A DNA stretch of 54,983 nt, from positions 124-55,106 of the forward strand of contig NZ_VDLV01000048.1 in the NCBI RefSeq assembly GCF_013608025.1, given 5' to 3'. Positions 16,285-23,994 of the stretch are shown piece after piece (positions within the stretch are counted from its first letter, which is position 1; the number at the start of each line of letters is the position of its first letter). Below the pieces are notes generated by a model. The model was not told where the DNA came from, did not search any database, and saw only the letters and a list, made by a program, of their open reading frames with translations. This DNA is from Pseudomonas brassicacearum subsp. neoaurantiaca (GTDB taxonomy: Bacteria; Pseudomonadota; Gammaproteobacteria; Pseudomonadales; Pseudomonadaceae). The translations under genes and the position numbers were made by a program.

Positions 16285-18723
16285 ATGCCTGATCCTGTTG
16301 CTGCCAGCTTGCGTCTAGCGCCCGAAGCGCTGACCCGTCCGTTTTCCGCTGAACAGTTCAGCTTCTCTACCACCAATGATCTGGAGCCCTTCCGCGGTGT
16401 GCTTGGCCAGGAACGTGCGGTCGAAGCATTGCAGTTCGGTGTGGCGATGCCACGCCCCGGTTACAACGTATTTGTCATGGGTGAGCCCGGCACCGGCCGG
16501 TTCTCGTTCGTCAAACGCTACCTCAAGGCCGAAGGCAAGCGCATGCAGACCCCGTCGGACTGGGTCTATGTCAACAACTTCGATGAACCCCGCGAGCCGC
16601 GCGCGCTGGAGCTGCCGTCGGGCACCGCCGGCACCTTCATTGGCGATATCAATGGCCTGATCGACAACCTGCTGGCGACGTTTCCGGCGGTGTTCGAACA
16701 TCCGTCCTATCAACAGAAAAAGAGCGCCATCGATCGCGCCTTCAACCAGCGCTACGACCGCGCCCTCGATGTGATCGAGCGCCTGGCGCTGGAAAAGGAC
16801 GTCGCGCTGTACCGTGACAGCAGCAACATAGCCTTCACCCCGATGAGCGAGGGCAAGGCCCTGGACGAGGCGGAATTCGCCCAGTTGCCAGAAGCCGAGC
16901 GCGAGCGATTCCATGAGGATATTTCCGGCCTGGAGGAGCGCCTGAACGAAGAGCTCGCCAGCCTGCCGCAGTGGAAGCGCGAGTCCAACAACCAGTTGCG
17001 TCACCTCAACGAAGAAACCATCACCCTGGCCTTGCAACCGTTGCTGGCGCCGTTGTCGGAGAAATACGCCGAGAACGCCGCCGTGTGCGGTTATCTGCAA
17101 GCCATGCAGGTCTATCTGCTCAAGACCGTGGTCGAGCAGTTGGTGGATGACAGCAAGACCGACGCTGTCGCCCGCAAGCTGCTGGAAGAGCAATACGCGC
17201 CGAGCCTGGTCGTCGGCCACCCGGCGAGCGGCGGTGCGCCGGTGGTGTTCGAACCGCACCCGACCTACGACAACCTGTTCGGGCGCATCGAGTACAGCAC
17301 CGACCAAGGCGCGCTCTACACCACGTATCGGCAATTGCGCCCAGGCGCCTTGCACCGCGCCAACGGCGGGTTCCTGATTCTTGAAGCGGAGAAAATGCTC
17401 GGCGAGCCGTTCGTGTGGGATGCGCTCAAGCGTGCCCTGCAGTCGCGCAAGCTGAAAATGGAATCGCCGCTGGGTGAGCTGGGTCGCCTGGCGACCGTCA
17501 CCCTGACACCGCAGCACATCCCGCTGCAGGTCAAGGTCGTGATCATCGGCGCGCGCCAGCTCTATTACGCCTTGCAGGACCTGGATTCGGATTTCCAGGA
17601 GATGTTTCGCGTGCTGGTGGACTTCGACGAAGACATCCCGATGGGCGACGAGAGCCTGGAGCAGTTTGCCCAGTTGCTCAAGACCCGAACCTCGGAAGAG
17701 GGCATGGCACCGCTGACCGCCGACGCGGTGGCACGCCTGGCCACCTATAGCGCGCGCCTGGCCGAACACCAGGGGCGCCTGTCGGCGCGTATCGGTGATC
17801 TGTTCCAACTGGTGAGCGAGGCGGATTTCATTCGCCAACTGGCGGGTGACGAGATGACCGACGCCGGCCACATCGAGCGAGCCCTAAAGGCCAAGGCGAC
17901 TCGGACCGGGCGCGTTTCGGCGCGCATCCTCGATGACATGCTGGCGGGGATCATCTTGATCGATACCGATGGCGCGGCCGTGGGCAAGTGCAACGGTTTG
18001 ACGGTGCTGGAAGTCGGCGACTCGGCGTTTGGCGTGCCGGCGCGGATTTCCGCCACGGTGTACCCGGGCGGCAGCGGTATCGTCGATATCGAACGCGAGG
18101 TCAACCTCGGGCAGCCGATCCACTCCAAGGGTGTGATGATCCTGACCGGCTACCTGGGCAGCCGGTATGCCCAGGAATTCCCGTTGGCGATTTCGGCCAG
18201 TATCGCCCTTGAGCAGTCCTACGGTTATGTGGACGGCGATAGCGCGTCCCTCGGGGAGGCTTGCACGCTGATCTCGGCTTTGTCTAAGACGCCGTTGAAG
18301 CAATGCTTCGCCATCACCGGCTCGATCAACCAGTTCGGCGAAGTGCAGGCGGTGGGTGGAGTCAACGAGAAGATCGAAGGCTTCTTCCGCCTCTGCGAAG
18401 CCCGCGGGCTCACGGGCGAGCAAGGGGCGATCATTCCCCAGGCCAACGTCGCGACCCTGATGCTTGACGAGAAGGTGCTGGCGGCCGTGCGCGCGGGACA
18501 GTTCCATGTCTACGCCGTGCGCCAGGCCGATGAAGCCCTGAGCCTGCTGGTGGGCGAGCCTGCCGGCGAGCCGGACGAGAACGGCGAGTTCCCGGAGGGC
18601 AGTGTCAACGCTCGCGTCGTGGAACGGCTGCGGGTCATCGCGGAAATGATCAGCGACGAAGATATCAAGGAAGCGGAAAAGGAAATGGCACAGCAGGCGC
18701 TAACGGAGGCCAAGCCGGCGTAA
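16285..18723 (+). CDS. Lon-family ATP-dependent protease (LonB-like, AAA_32 type)
   Basis: An 812-residue cytoplasmic AAA+ protease. The ATPase part has GEPGTGRFSF at about 68-77, with Arg at the usual Walker A Lys position, which I recall as common in this subfamily, and FLILEAEKML as Walker B. The C-terminal proteolytic domain has DGDSAS with catalytic S653, and GGVNEKIEGF with K696. The 43-residue spacing equals that of the Ser-Lys dyad in classical Lon. The N-terminal substrate domain of Lon is absent and a long helical insertion occupies about 150-300, as in the LonB-like group. The gene appears to be transcribed alone and is followed by a REPIN. Confidence 0.9.
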   Translation: MPDPVAASLRLAPEALTRPFSAEQFSFSTTNDLEPFRGVLGQERAVEALQFGVAMPRPGYNVFVMGEPGTGRFSFVKRYLKAEGKRMQTPSDWVYVNNFDEPREPRALELPSGTAGTFIGDINGLIDNLLATFPAVFEHPSYQQKKSAIDRAFNQRYDRALDVIERLALEKDVALYRDSSNIAFTPMSEGKALDEAEFAQLPEAERERFHEDISGLEERLNEELASLPQWKRESNNQLRHLNEETITLALQPLLAPLSEKYAENAAVCGYLQAMQVYLLKTVVEQLVDDSKTDAVARKLLEEQYAPSLVVGHPASGGAPVVFEPHPTYDNLFGRIEYSTDQGALYTTYRQLRPGALHRANGGFLILEAEKMLGEPFVWDALKRALQSRKLKMESPLGELGRLATVTLTPQHIPLQVKVVIIGARQLYYALQDLDSDFQEMFRVLVDFDEDIPMGDESLEQFAQLLKTRTSEEGMAPLTADAVARLATYSARLAEHQGRLSARIGDLFQLVSEADFIRQLAGDEMTDAGHIERALKAKATRTGRVSARILDDMLAGIILIDTDGAAVGKCNGLTVLEVGDSAFGVPARISATVYPGGSGIVDIEREVNLGQPIHSKGVMILTGYLGSRYAQEFPLAISASIALEQSYGYVDGDSASLGEACTLISALSKTPLKQCFAITGSINQFGEVQAVGGVNEKIEGFFRLCEARGLTGEQGAIIPQANVATLMLDEKVLAAVRAGQFHVYAVRQADEALSLLVGEPAGEPDENGEFPEGSVNARVVERLRVIAEMISDEDIKEAEKEMAQQALTEAKPA

Positions 18724-18747
18724 GGCTTTTCTGACCGACGCAAGCCC

Positions 18748-18837
18748 GGTGGGAGCGAGCTTGCTCGCGATAGCGGAGTATCAGTCACTGTTTCCTTGAC
18801 TGTCACGCCGCTATCGCGAGCAAGCTCGCTCCCACAG
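18748..18837. repeat. REP pair (REPIN) downstream of the Lon-like gene
   Basis: The left arm GTGGGAGCGAGCTTGCTCGC and right arm GCGAGCAAGCTCGCTCCCAC face each other across about 45 bases. The remaining sequence up to 19036 shows no further recognisable element. Confidence 0.9.
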
Positions 18838-19036
18838 TGTTTTTTGGATGATCTCCTCAATGGCGTCACCAGTTTGGCGTCAATATTCACACTATGACCG
18901 CCCGGCGCATTCTGGTCTCGAAATCCTTCGATGCCGGAACTTTTCTCCTATCCTCAGTTCAAGGATAACGAGAGCCATCATTGGATCGAAACAGCCCCTC
19001 CCGGGCTGAATACCGGATCTACCGAGGGGCGCCGCC

Positions 19037-19378
19037 ATGTCGCGCAACCTTTGCCTTACTCGTCAATGCCTCGGGCTTGTAACCCGCATCGAATGCGCTG
19101 TCCGCCCCCTTGCCGGGGATACCGGCATGTGGACCGTGCTCTTCGCCGCCGGAATGGCCGGTGAGCAACCCTCCGCCATCAAGGCCCAAGGGCCCTTTCC
19201 CGGACCGACAGCCGCTGAAACCATCCTCGATACCATCGTTCAGAGCCTGACGACCCATGGCTATGAGCTGGCCGATGATCCGCAGATCTGGTCCCTGCAC
19301 ATGCAGGCACAACTTCGGGAAATCAACGGAGGCCGTTGTCGCAACGTCGGCGGTTTCGAATATCGTCCGCTTCAGTGA
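19037..19378 (+). CDS. Conserved hypothetical protein
   Basis: A 113-residue protein of unknown function. GAGGGG lies 7 bases before the ATG. Codon use and third-position GC match those of neighbouring Pseudomonas genes. The first half has several Cys (MSRNLCLTRQCLGLVTRIEC), and the second half is a helical region (AAETILDTIVQSLTTHGYEL) ending in GGFEYRPL. No signal peptide or membrane segment is seen. It lies alone between the Lon-like gene and yqhA. Confidence 0.65.
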   Translation: MSRNLCLTRQCLGLVTRIECAVRPLAGDTGMWTVLFAAGMAGEQPSAIKAQGPFPGPTAAETILDTIVQSLTTHGYELADDPQIWSLHMQAQLREINGGRCRNVGGFEYRPLQ

Positions 19379-19498
19379 CGCATGCCTGGGCAGTAATGAA
19401 TTGACACAAGCGCCGGATCCCAAGTGAGGGGCGGCGTTTGTGGGGCGGATCGTGGCTGATATACTCGCCACGATTTTTCAGCCCTGGTATGAGATTCA

Positions 19499-19987
19499 AT
19501 GGAACGCTTTATCGAAAATGCAATGTATGCCTCCCGTTGGCTGCTGGCGCCGATCTACTTTGGGCTGTCCCTCGGCCTGCTGGCCCTGGCGCTGAAGTTC
19601 TTCCAGGAAGTCTTTCACGTCATTCCCAACGTCTTTTCCATGGCCGAGTCGGACCTGATCCTCGTGCTGTTGTCGCTCATCGACATGGCGCTGGTGGGCG
19701 GCCTGCTGGTGATGGTGATGATTTCCGGCTATGAGAACTTCGTCTCGCAACTGGACATTGGCGACGACAAGGAAAAGCTCAACTGGCTGGGCACGATGGA
19801 TTCGTCGTCGCTGAAGATGAAAGTCGCGGCATCGATCGTTGCCATTTCCTCGATCCACTTGTTGCGTATCTTCATGGACGCCAAGAACGTCGATCCCGAA
19901 CACCTGATGTGGTACGTGATCATCCACATGACCTTTGTGGTCTCGGCCTTCGCCATGGGTTACCTGGACAAACTGACCAAGCACTGA
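19499..19987 (+). CDS. yqhA: YqhA/UPF0114 family inner-membrane protein
   Basis: A 162-residue integral membrane protein with predicted membrane segments at about 15-38 (LLAPIYFGLSLGLLALALKF), 53-75 (LILVLLSLIDMALVGGLLVM), 108-127 and 136-155. The conserved ISGYENFVSQLD loop and the N-terminal MERFIENAMYASRWLLAP are typical of the TIGR00645/UPF0114 group. Its function is not established. A strong hairpin follows. Confidence 0.92.
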   Translation: MERFIENAMYASRWLLAPIYFGLSLGLLALALKFFQEVFHVIPNVFSMAESDLILVLLSLIDMALVGGLLVMVMISGYENFVSQLDIGDDKEKLNWLGTMDSSSLKMKVAASIVAISSIHLLRIFMDAKNVDPEHLMWYVIIHMTFVVSAFAMGYLDKLTKH

Positions 19988-20006
19988 GACATCCTCGGTG
20001 TCGAAG

Positions 20007-20046
20007 CAACGCCCGCCTGTGGAGAAACAGGCGGGCGTTGTCGTTT
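20007..20046 (+). terminator. Hairpin terminator after yqhA
   Basis: CAACGCCCGCCTGT-ggagaa-ACAGGCGGGCGTTG is a 14-bp perfect stem 20 bases after the yqhA stop. The following TCGTTT tail is only weakly T-rich. Confidence 0.65.
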
Positions 20047-20184
20047 GGAGGAGAGGGCGCGTGAGCGGTTCGTCCGCGCCATGGCATCTGTGCTAGTCTG
20101 CTCGCCCTTTTGGTTCCGGGCGCTCCGGGAGGCGCTGTGTCATTCACGGCAATTCTCGAGCCGTCCGCACAGCGGAGCAGCATC

Positions 20185-20802
20185 ATGTCCGAAGTTAACC
20201 TGTCCACCGACGAAACCCGCGTCAGCTACGGCATTGGCCGTCAGTTGGGCGACCAACTGCGCGACAACCCGCCACCGGGCGTGAGCCTGGACGCGATCCT
20301 GGCTGGCCTGACCGACGCGTTCGCCGGCAAGCCGAGCCGTGTGGGCCAGGACGAGATGTCCGCCAGTTTCAAAGTCATTCGTGAAATCATGCAGGCCGAA
20401 GCCGCCGCGAAGGCTGAAGCCGCTGCGGGCGAAGGTCGTGCGTTCCTGGCCGAAAACGCCAAGCGCGAAGGCATCACCACCTTGGCCTCGGGCCTGCAAT
20501 TCGAAGTGCTGACCCAGGGTGAAGGCGCCAAGCCGACCCGTGAAGATCAAGTACGCACGCATTATCACGGCACCCTGATCGACGGCACTGTGTTCGACAG
20601 CTCCTACGATCGTGGCCAGCCAGCCGAATTCCCGGTAGGCGGCGTGATCCCAGGCTGGACCGAAGCGCTGCAATTGATGAACGCCGGCAGCAAATGGCGC
20701 CTGTACGTGCCGAGCGAGCTGGCCTACGGCGCTCAAGGCGTTGGCAGTATCCCGCCGCACAGCGTGCTGGTGTTTGACGTCGAGCTGTTGGACGTCCTGT
20801 AA
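20185..20802 (+). CDS. fklB: FKBP-type peptidyl-prolyl cis-trans isomerase FklB
   Basis: A 205-residue protein close in length to E. coli FklB. The N-terminal helical dimerisation domain (VSYGIGRQLGDQL...AILAGLTDAFAGK) leads by a long Ala/Glu-rich helix into the FKBP domain: YHGTLIDGTVFDSSYDRG, VIPGWTEALQLMNAGSKW and YVPSELAYGAQGVGSIPP carry the usual binding-pocket residues. It catalyses prolyl isomerisation during protein folding. The ATG at 20185 has GGAG 8 bases upstream, and upstream in-frame codons do not extend the homology. No signal peptide is seen, so it may be cytoplasmic. Confidence 0.93.
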   Translation: MSEVNLSTDETRVSYGIGRQLGDQLRDNPPPGVSLDAILAGLTDAFAGKPSRVGQDEMSASFKVIREIMQAEAAAKAEAAAGEGRAFLAENAKREGITTLASGLQFEVLTQGEGAKPTREDQVRTHYHGTLIDGTVFDSSYDRGQPAEFPVGGVIPGWTEALQLMNAGSKWRLYVPSELAYGAQGVGSIPPHSVLVFDVELLDVL

Positions 20803-20834
20803 GACCTGCCCGGTTTTACTGCTGAACATAAAAA

Positions 20835-20940
20835 CTGTGGGAGCGAGCTTGCTCGCGATGGCGGTCTGTCAGTCAATATCGATGTTGAATGACACACTGC
20901 TTCGTCGGATCGCCGCCCGGAGCAGGCTCGCTCCCACAGG
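20835..20940. repeat. REP pair (REPIN) with one degenerate arm
   Basis: A perfect left arm (CTGTGGGAGCGAGCTTGCTC) at 20835 faces a divergent right arm (CCCGGAGCAGGCTCGCTCCC) ending at 20940. Confidence 0.85.
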
Positions 20941-20950
20941 TCTTTTGTGC

Positions 20951-21208
20951 TCATCCGTGGAACCTGCCACTGAAACCCCCCGTCGGGCGCAACGCCCGGG
21001 CGTAGCAGAACAGGAACAGGTTTCGCACCAACTCCTTGAGCACCAGCGGTTCGCTGGAGTTGAGGCTGTTGAGGTCCAGGTCTCCTTGGTCCTGCAGCTC
21101 ATTCAAGGCTTCTTCTTCAAGTACCGCACAGACTTCCCCGGTTTCCCGATGCAGGATCCTCAGGTAGGGATGTGGGCGGTCCAGCCAGGCATCGATCAAA
21201 TAAGTCAT
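20951..21208 (-). CDS. Small conserved protein, probably iron-regulated
   Basis: An 85-residue acidic protein (MTYLIDAWLDRPHPYLRILH...) with no signal peptide and no known domain. I chose the ATG at 21208 because AAGGAG is 9 bases upstream; the ATG at 21217 directly abuts that site. A good Fur-box match lies just upstream of the start, so the gene should be derepressed when iron is scarce. From memory, P. aeruginosa has a small protein (PA4570) at this syntenic position that is reported as iron-responsive; I have not verified the match. Confidence 0.75.
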   Translation of the reverse strand: MTYLIDAWLDRPHPYLRILHRETGEVCAVLEEEALNELQDQGDLDLNSLNSSEPLVLKELVRNLFLFCYARALRPTGGFSGRFHG

Positions 21209-21231
21209 GGTTCTCATCTCCTTGATGGGTC

Positions 21232-21251
21232 TGATGAGAATAATTCTTATT
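21232..21251 (-). promoter_or_regulatory. Putative Fur box
   Basis: TGATGAGAATAATTCTTATT on the plus strand is a near-palindrome centred on GAGAATAATTCT. It differs at one or two positions from the common Pseudomonas form AATGAGAATAATTCTCATT. It lies about 25 bases before the start codon at 21208, where binding would block transcription. Confidence 0.7.
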
Positions 21252-21412
21252 CGCTAAATAGCAAGTCTCTATTGGCGCGGCGATTGTTTTTCTGACGGTG
21301 GGTCGTGATAGCTCGAATTGGCGCGGATTGGCCGAGCTTGCGCAAGATGGGGGTGAAGCGGGAAGGGTGAGGAGCCATCCCACGCTGGGCGCGGGATGGG
21401 AATACAGCAAGA

Positions 21413-21754
21413 TCAGACTTTTCTGACGAACTCGGATTTCAGCTTCATCGGGCCAATGCCATCGATCTTGCAGTCGATGTCGTGGTCGCCATCGCACAGA
21501 CGGATGTTCTTCACCTTGGTGCCGACCTTGACCACCAGCGAGGTGCCCTTGACCTTGAGGTCCTTGATCACGGTGATGGTGTCGCCGTCCTGCAGGACGT
21601 TGCCGACCGAATCTTTCTTCACGGTGTCGTCGGAAGGCGCTTCAGCTTCGCCGCTGGCAGACCATTCGTGGGCGCACTCCGGGCAGACCAGCTGGGTGCC
21701 GTCTTCGTAGGTGTATTCGGAATTGCATTTAGGGCAGGGAGGCAACGTGCTCAC
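21413..21754 (-). CDS. yjdM: YjdM/PhnA family zinc-ribbon protein
   Basis: A 113-residue protein with an N-terminal zinc ribbon (PPCPKCNSEYTYED...LVCPECAHEW, four Cys) and a C-terminal PhnA domain (DGDTITVIKDLKVKG, VKNIRLCDGDHDIDCKIDG, MKLKSEFVRK). The family was named for phosphonate use, but its real role is uncertain. I chose the GTG at 21754 because AAGGAA lies 7 bases upstream and the ribbon begins a few residues later. Readings that start upstream run into the repeat at 21835-21966. The gene is probably monocistronic. Confidence 0.9.
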   Translation of the reverse strand: MSTLPPCPKCNSEYTYEDGTQLVCPECAHEWSASGEAEAPSDDTVKKDSVGNVLQDGDTITVIKDLKVKGTSLVVKVGTKVKNIRLCDGDHDIDCKIDGIGPMKLKSEFVRKV

Positions 21755-21834
21755 TAGGGTTCCTTGAGTATCAGGATGGCAAAAGGGCGCACATTGTATA
21801 GGGTTTTGTCGCAAGGAGGGGGATGCGGGGCTTT

Positions 21835-21966
21835 TGTGGCGAGGGAGCTTGCTCCCGCTGGGCTGCGGAGCAGCCCCAATTGGATTGCTGCGGTCATTAA
21901 GATGGATCGCGTCAACCGGTTTACGACGGCTGCGCCGCCGAGCGGGAGCAAGCTCCCTCGCCACGA
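21835..21966. repeat. Second-type REP pair (GAGGGAGCTTGCTCCC family)
   Basis: GTGGCGAGGGAGCTTGCTCC at 21836 faces GGGAGCAAGCTCCCTCGCCA ending near 21963. Inside is another inverted pair, GGGCTGCGGAGCAGCCC. The arm sequence differs from the GGGAGCGAGC family found elsewhere in the window. Confidence 0.85.
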
Positions 21967-21987
21967 AAGCTCGTCGTTTTCAGGTGA

Positions 21988-22956
21988 TCAATGCGTACGG
22001 GCGACCGCAAACTCGCTCAGTTCCACCAGCGCATCGCGATATTCGCTGGCCGGCAGCGCATCGAGGCACTTGATCGCACGGGCCACATAGTCCCGGGCCA
22101 GTGTCGCGGTGTATTCCAGCGAGCCGGAGGCTTCGACCGCAGCACGAATGCTTTCCAGGTCTTCGATCCCGCCTTTCTGGATCGCCTGGCGCACCAGCGC
22201 CGCTTGTTCCGGCGTGCCTTCGCGCATGGTGTAGATCAGCGGCAGGGTCGGCTTGCCTTCGGCCAGGTCGTCACCGACATTCTTGCCCAGGGTCTCGGCA
22301 TCGCCCTTGTAGTCCAGCAAGTCGTCTACCAGTTGGAACGCAACGCCCAGATGATCGCCAAAGGTGCGCAGGGCTTCGCTCTGCTCGGCGCTAGCGCCGG
22401 CCAGGGCAGCGGCACTATGGGTCGAGGCTTCGAAAAGCATCGCGGTCTTGCCGCGAATGACTTCCATGTAGGTCTCTTCGGTGGTGCTGGCGTCGCGGAC
22501 CTTGGACAGCTGCAGCACTTCGCCTTCGGCGATGATGCGCGTGGCTTGGGACAGGATCTTCATCACCGGCATCGAACCGAGCTCGACCATCATTTCGAAC
22601 GAACGCGAATACAGGAAATCGCCCACCAGCACGCTCGGGGCGTTGCCCCACATGGCGTTGGCGGTCGAGCGGCCACGGCGCATGCCGGACATGTCGACAA
22701 CGTCGTCATGCAGCAGCGTCGCGGTGTGCAGGAACTCGATGGTGGCGGCCAGCAGGCGCATGTCATCGCCTTCGCGACCCAGGGCCTTGCCGCACAAAAG
22801 CACCAATAAAGGACGCAGGCGCTTGCCACCCGCCGAAGTGATGTAGTCGCCGATTTTCGATACCAGCGGCACTCGGGAAGTCAGCTGCTTCTTGATGATG
22901 CCGTCGACGGCACTAAAATCGTCCGCCACTGCGCGGTAGAAAGCTTGGGGTTGCAT
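21988..22956 (-). CDS. ispB: Octaprenyl/polyprenyl diphosphate synthase
   Basis: A 322-residue all-helical trans-prenyltransferase that builds the side chain of ubiquinone by adding isopentenyl units to farnesyl diphosphate. The first Asp-rich motif is LLHDDVVDM (D84, D85, D88) followed by RRGR; the second is FQLVDDLLDYKGD. The ATG at 22956 (MQPQAFYRAVADDF) is the start used in the family. It is divergent from rplU-rpmA, the standard arrangement in gammaproteobacteria; the 240-base gap between them carries both promoters. Confidence 0.96.
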   Translation of the reverse strand: MQPQAFYRAVADDFSAVDGIIKKQLTSRVPLVSKIGDYITSAGGKRLRPLLVLLCGKALGREGDDMRLLAATIEFLHTATLLHDDVVDMSGMRRGRSTANAMWGNAPSVLVGDFLYSRSFEMMVELGSMPVMKILSQATRIIAEGEVLQLSKVRDASTTEETYMEVIRGKTAMLFEASTHSAAALAGASAEQSEALRTFGDHLGVAFQLVDDLLDYKGDAETLGKNVGDDLAEGKPTLPLIYTMREGTPEQAALVRQAIQKGGIEDLESIRAAVEASGSLEYTATLARDYVARAIKCLDALPASEYRDALVELSEFAVARTH

Positions 22957-23195
22957 CAGCGACAGGCGCTCCAGAAGGGTTGCGCGGCATGCTAGGACCC
23001 CCACCCAGACCTGTCAAGGCGCGATGGACGGCTACTTGCAAGGCTCGGTTGCCTTGCGTACAATCGCGCACCCTGAACTTCCTGGGCAGCACCTGCCTTA
23101 CGCAATTGCATCCGGGCCTTCCAGCCCATGCAGCCATGCCAGCCAATACCTCTTCTTATAAAGCGCTGGGTGAGCAGGATTATCGGAGAAATACC

Positions 23196-23510
23196 ATGTC
23201 GTACGCAGTAATTGTTACTGGTGGCAAGCAATACAAGGTCGCCCCAGGTGAATACCTGAAGATCGAAAAACTGGAAATCGCTACCGGCGAATCCGTGACT
23301 TTTGATCGCGTTCTGTTGGTCGCCAATGGCGATGACGTGAATATCGGCGCTCCAGTCGTTGCTGGCGCTACCGTTGTGGCTGAAGTGATCTCCCAAGGTC
23401 GTCACGATAAAGTCCGCATCATCAAGTTCCGTCGCCGTAAGCACCACATGAAGCGTATGGGCCACCGCCAGTGGTACACCGAGATCAAAATCACCGGTAT
23501 TCAGGCTTAA
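23196..23510 (+). CDS. rplU: 50S ribosomal protein L21
   Basis: A 104-residue ribosomal protein: MSYAVIVTGGKQYKVAPGEY at the N-terminus and KFRRRKHHMKRMGHRQWYTE near the C-terminus are diagnostic. It binds 23S rRNA in the large subunit. CGGAGAA lies 7-13 bases before the ATG. An upstream in-frame extension (from 22980) is not coding. rpmA follows after 35 bases in the same operon. Confidence 0.98.
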   Translation: MSYAVIVTGGKQYKVAPGEYLKIEKLEIATGESVTFDRVLLVANGDDVNIGAPVVAGATVVAEVISQGRHDKVRIIKFRRRKHHMKRMGHRQWYTEIKITGIQA

Positions 23511-23545
23511 TTTCAGCCTAATTCCTCACTAGGAGAATTGAACTC

Positions 23546-23803
23546 ATGGCACACAAAAAAGCTGGTGGTAGTACCCGTAACGGTCGCGACTCAGAAGCCA
23601 AACGCCTTGGCGTGAAGATGTATGGCGGCCAGGCTATCAAAGCGGGCAACATCATCGTGCGTCAGCGCGGCACCCAATTCCACGCTGGCTACGGCGTTGG
23701 CATGGGTAAGGATCACACCCTCTTCGCTAAAGTCGAAGGCGTGATCAAGTTCGAAGTAAAAGGCGCCTTCGGTCGTCGTTACGTAAGCGTTATCGCAGCT
23801 TAA
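23546..23803 (+). CDS. rpmA: 50S ribosomal protein L27
   Basis: An 85-residue basic protein (MAHKKAGGSTRNGRDSEAKR) of the large subunit. Its N-terminus reaches the peptidyl-transferase centre, and it begins without the cleaved extension found in Firmicutes. AGGAGAATTG precedes the ATG. It is cotranscribed with rplU, with a terminator immediately after. Confidence 0.98.
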   Translation: MAHKKAGGSTRNGRDSEAKRLGVKMYGGQAIKAGNIIVRQRGTQFHAGYGVGMGKDHTLFAKVEGVIKFEVKGAFGRRYVSVIAA

Positions 23804-23818
23804 TTGCGAGACCGCTGG

Positions 23819-23848
23819 AAAAGCCCTGTCTTGCGACGGGGCTTTTTC
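23819..23848 (+). terminator. Intrinsic terminator of the rplU-rpmA operon
   Basis: AAAAGCCCTGTC-ttgc-GACGGGGCTTTTT is a stem with one mismatch followed by a T-run, 15 bases after the rpmA stop. Confidence 0.88.
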
Positions 23849-23863
23849 GTTTGTGGGGTGAGT

Positions 23864-23944
23864 CTCTTGCAAAACTGTTTGTATGGGCTGCCGGCGCTGC
23901 GGTTGGGGCGTGTTTTGAGGTCGCTGCGCTCATTTTTGCAAGAG
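23864..23944. repeat. 11-bp inverted repeat in the rpmA-obg gap
   Basis: CTCTTGCAAAA (23864-23874) and TTTTGCAAGAG (23934-23944) are perfect reverse complements 59 bases apart, enclosing a G+C-rich segment upstream of obg. It could be a structured leader, an operator pair or a mobile-element remnant; none is supported further. Confidence 0.5.
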
Positions 23945-23994
23945 TCTTATGTCTTGTTTTTTTCGGCTCGTCCGTACGGCGAGAGGCGTGTGTC

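Noticed and set aside
16285..18723. Arg in the Walker A motif of the Lon-like protease as a sign of inactivity
   Set aside because: I recall this as common in the subfamily, and the proteolytic Ser-Lys dyad keeps the normal spacing.
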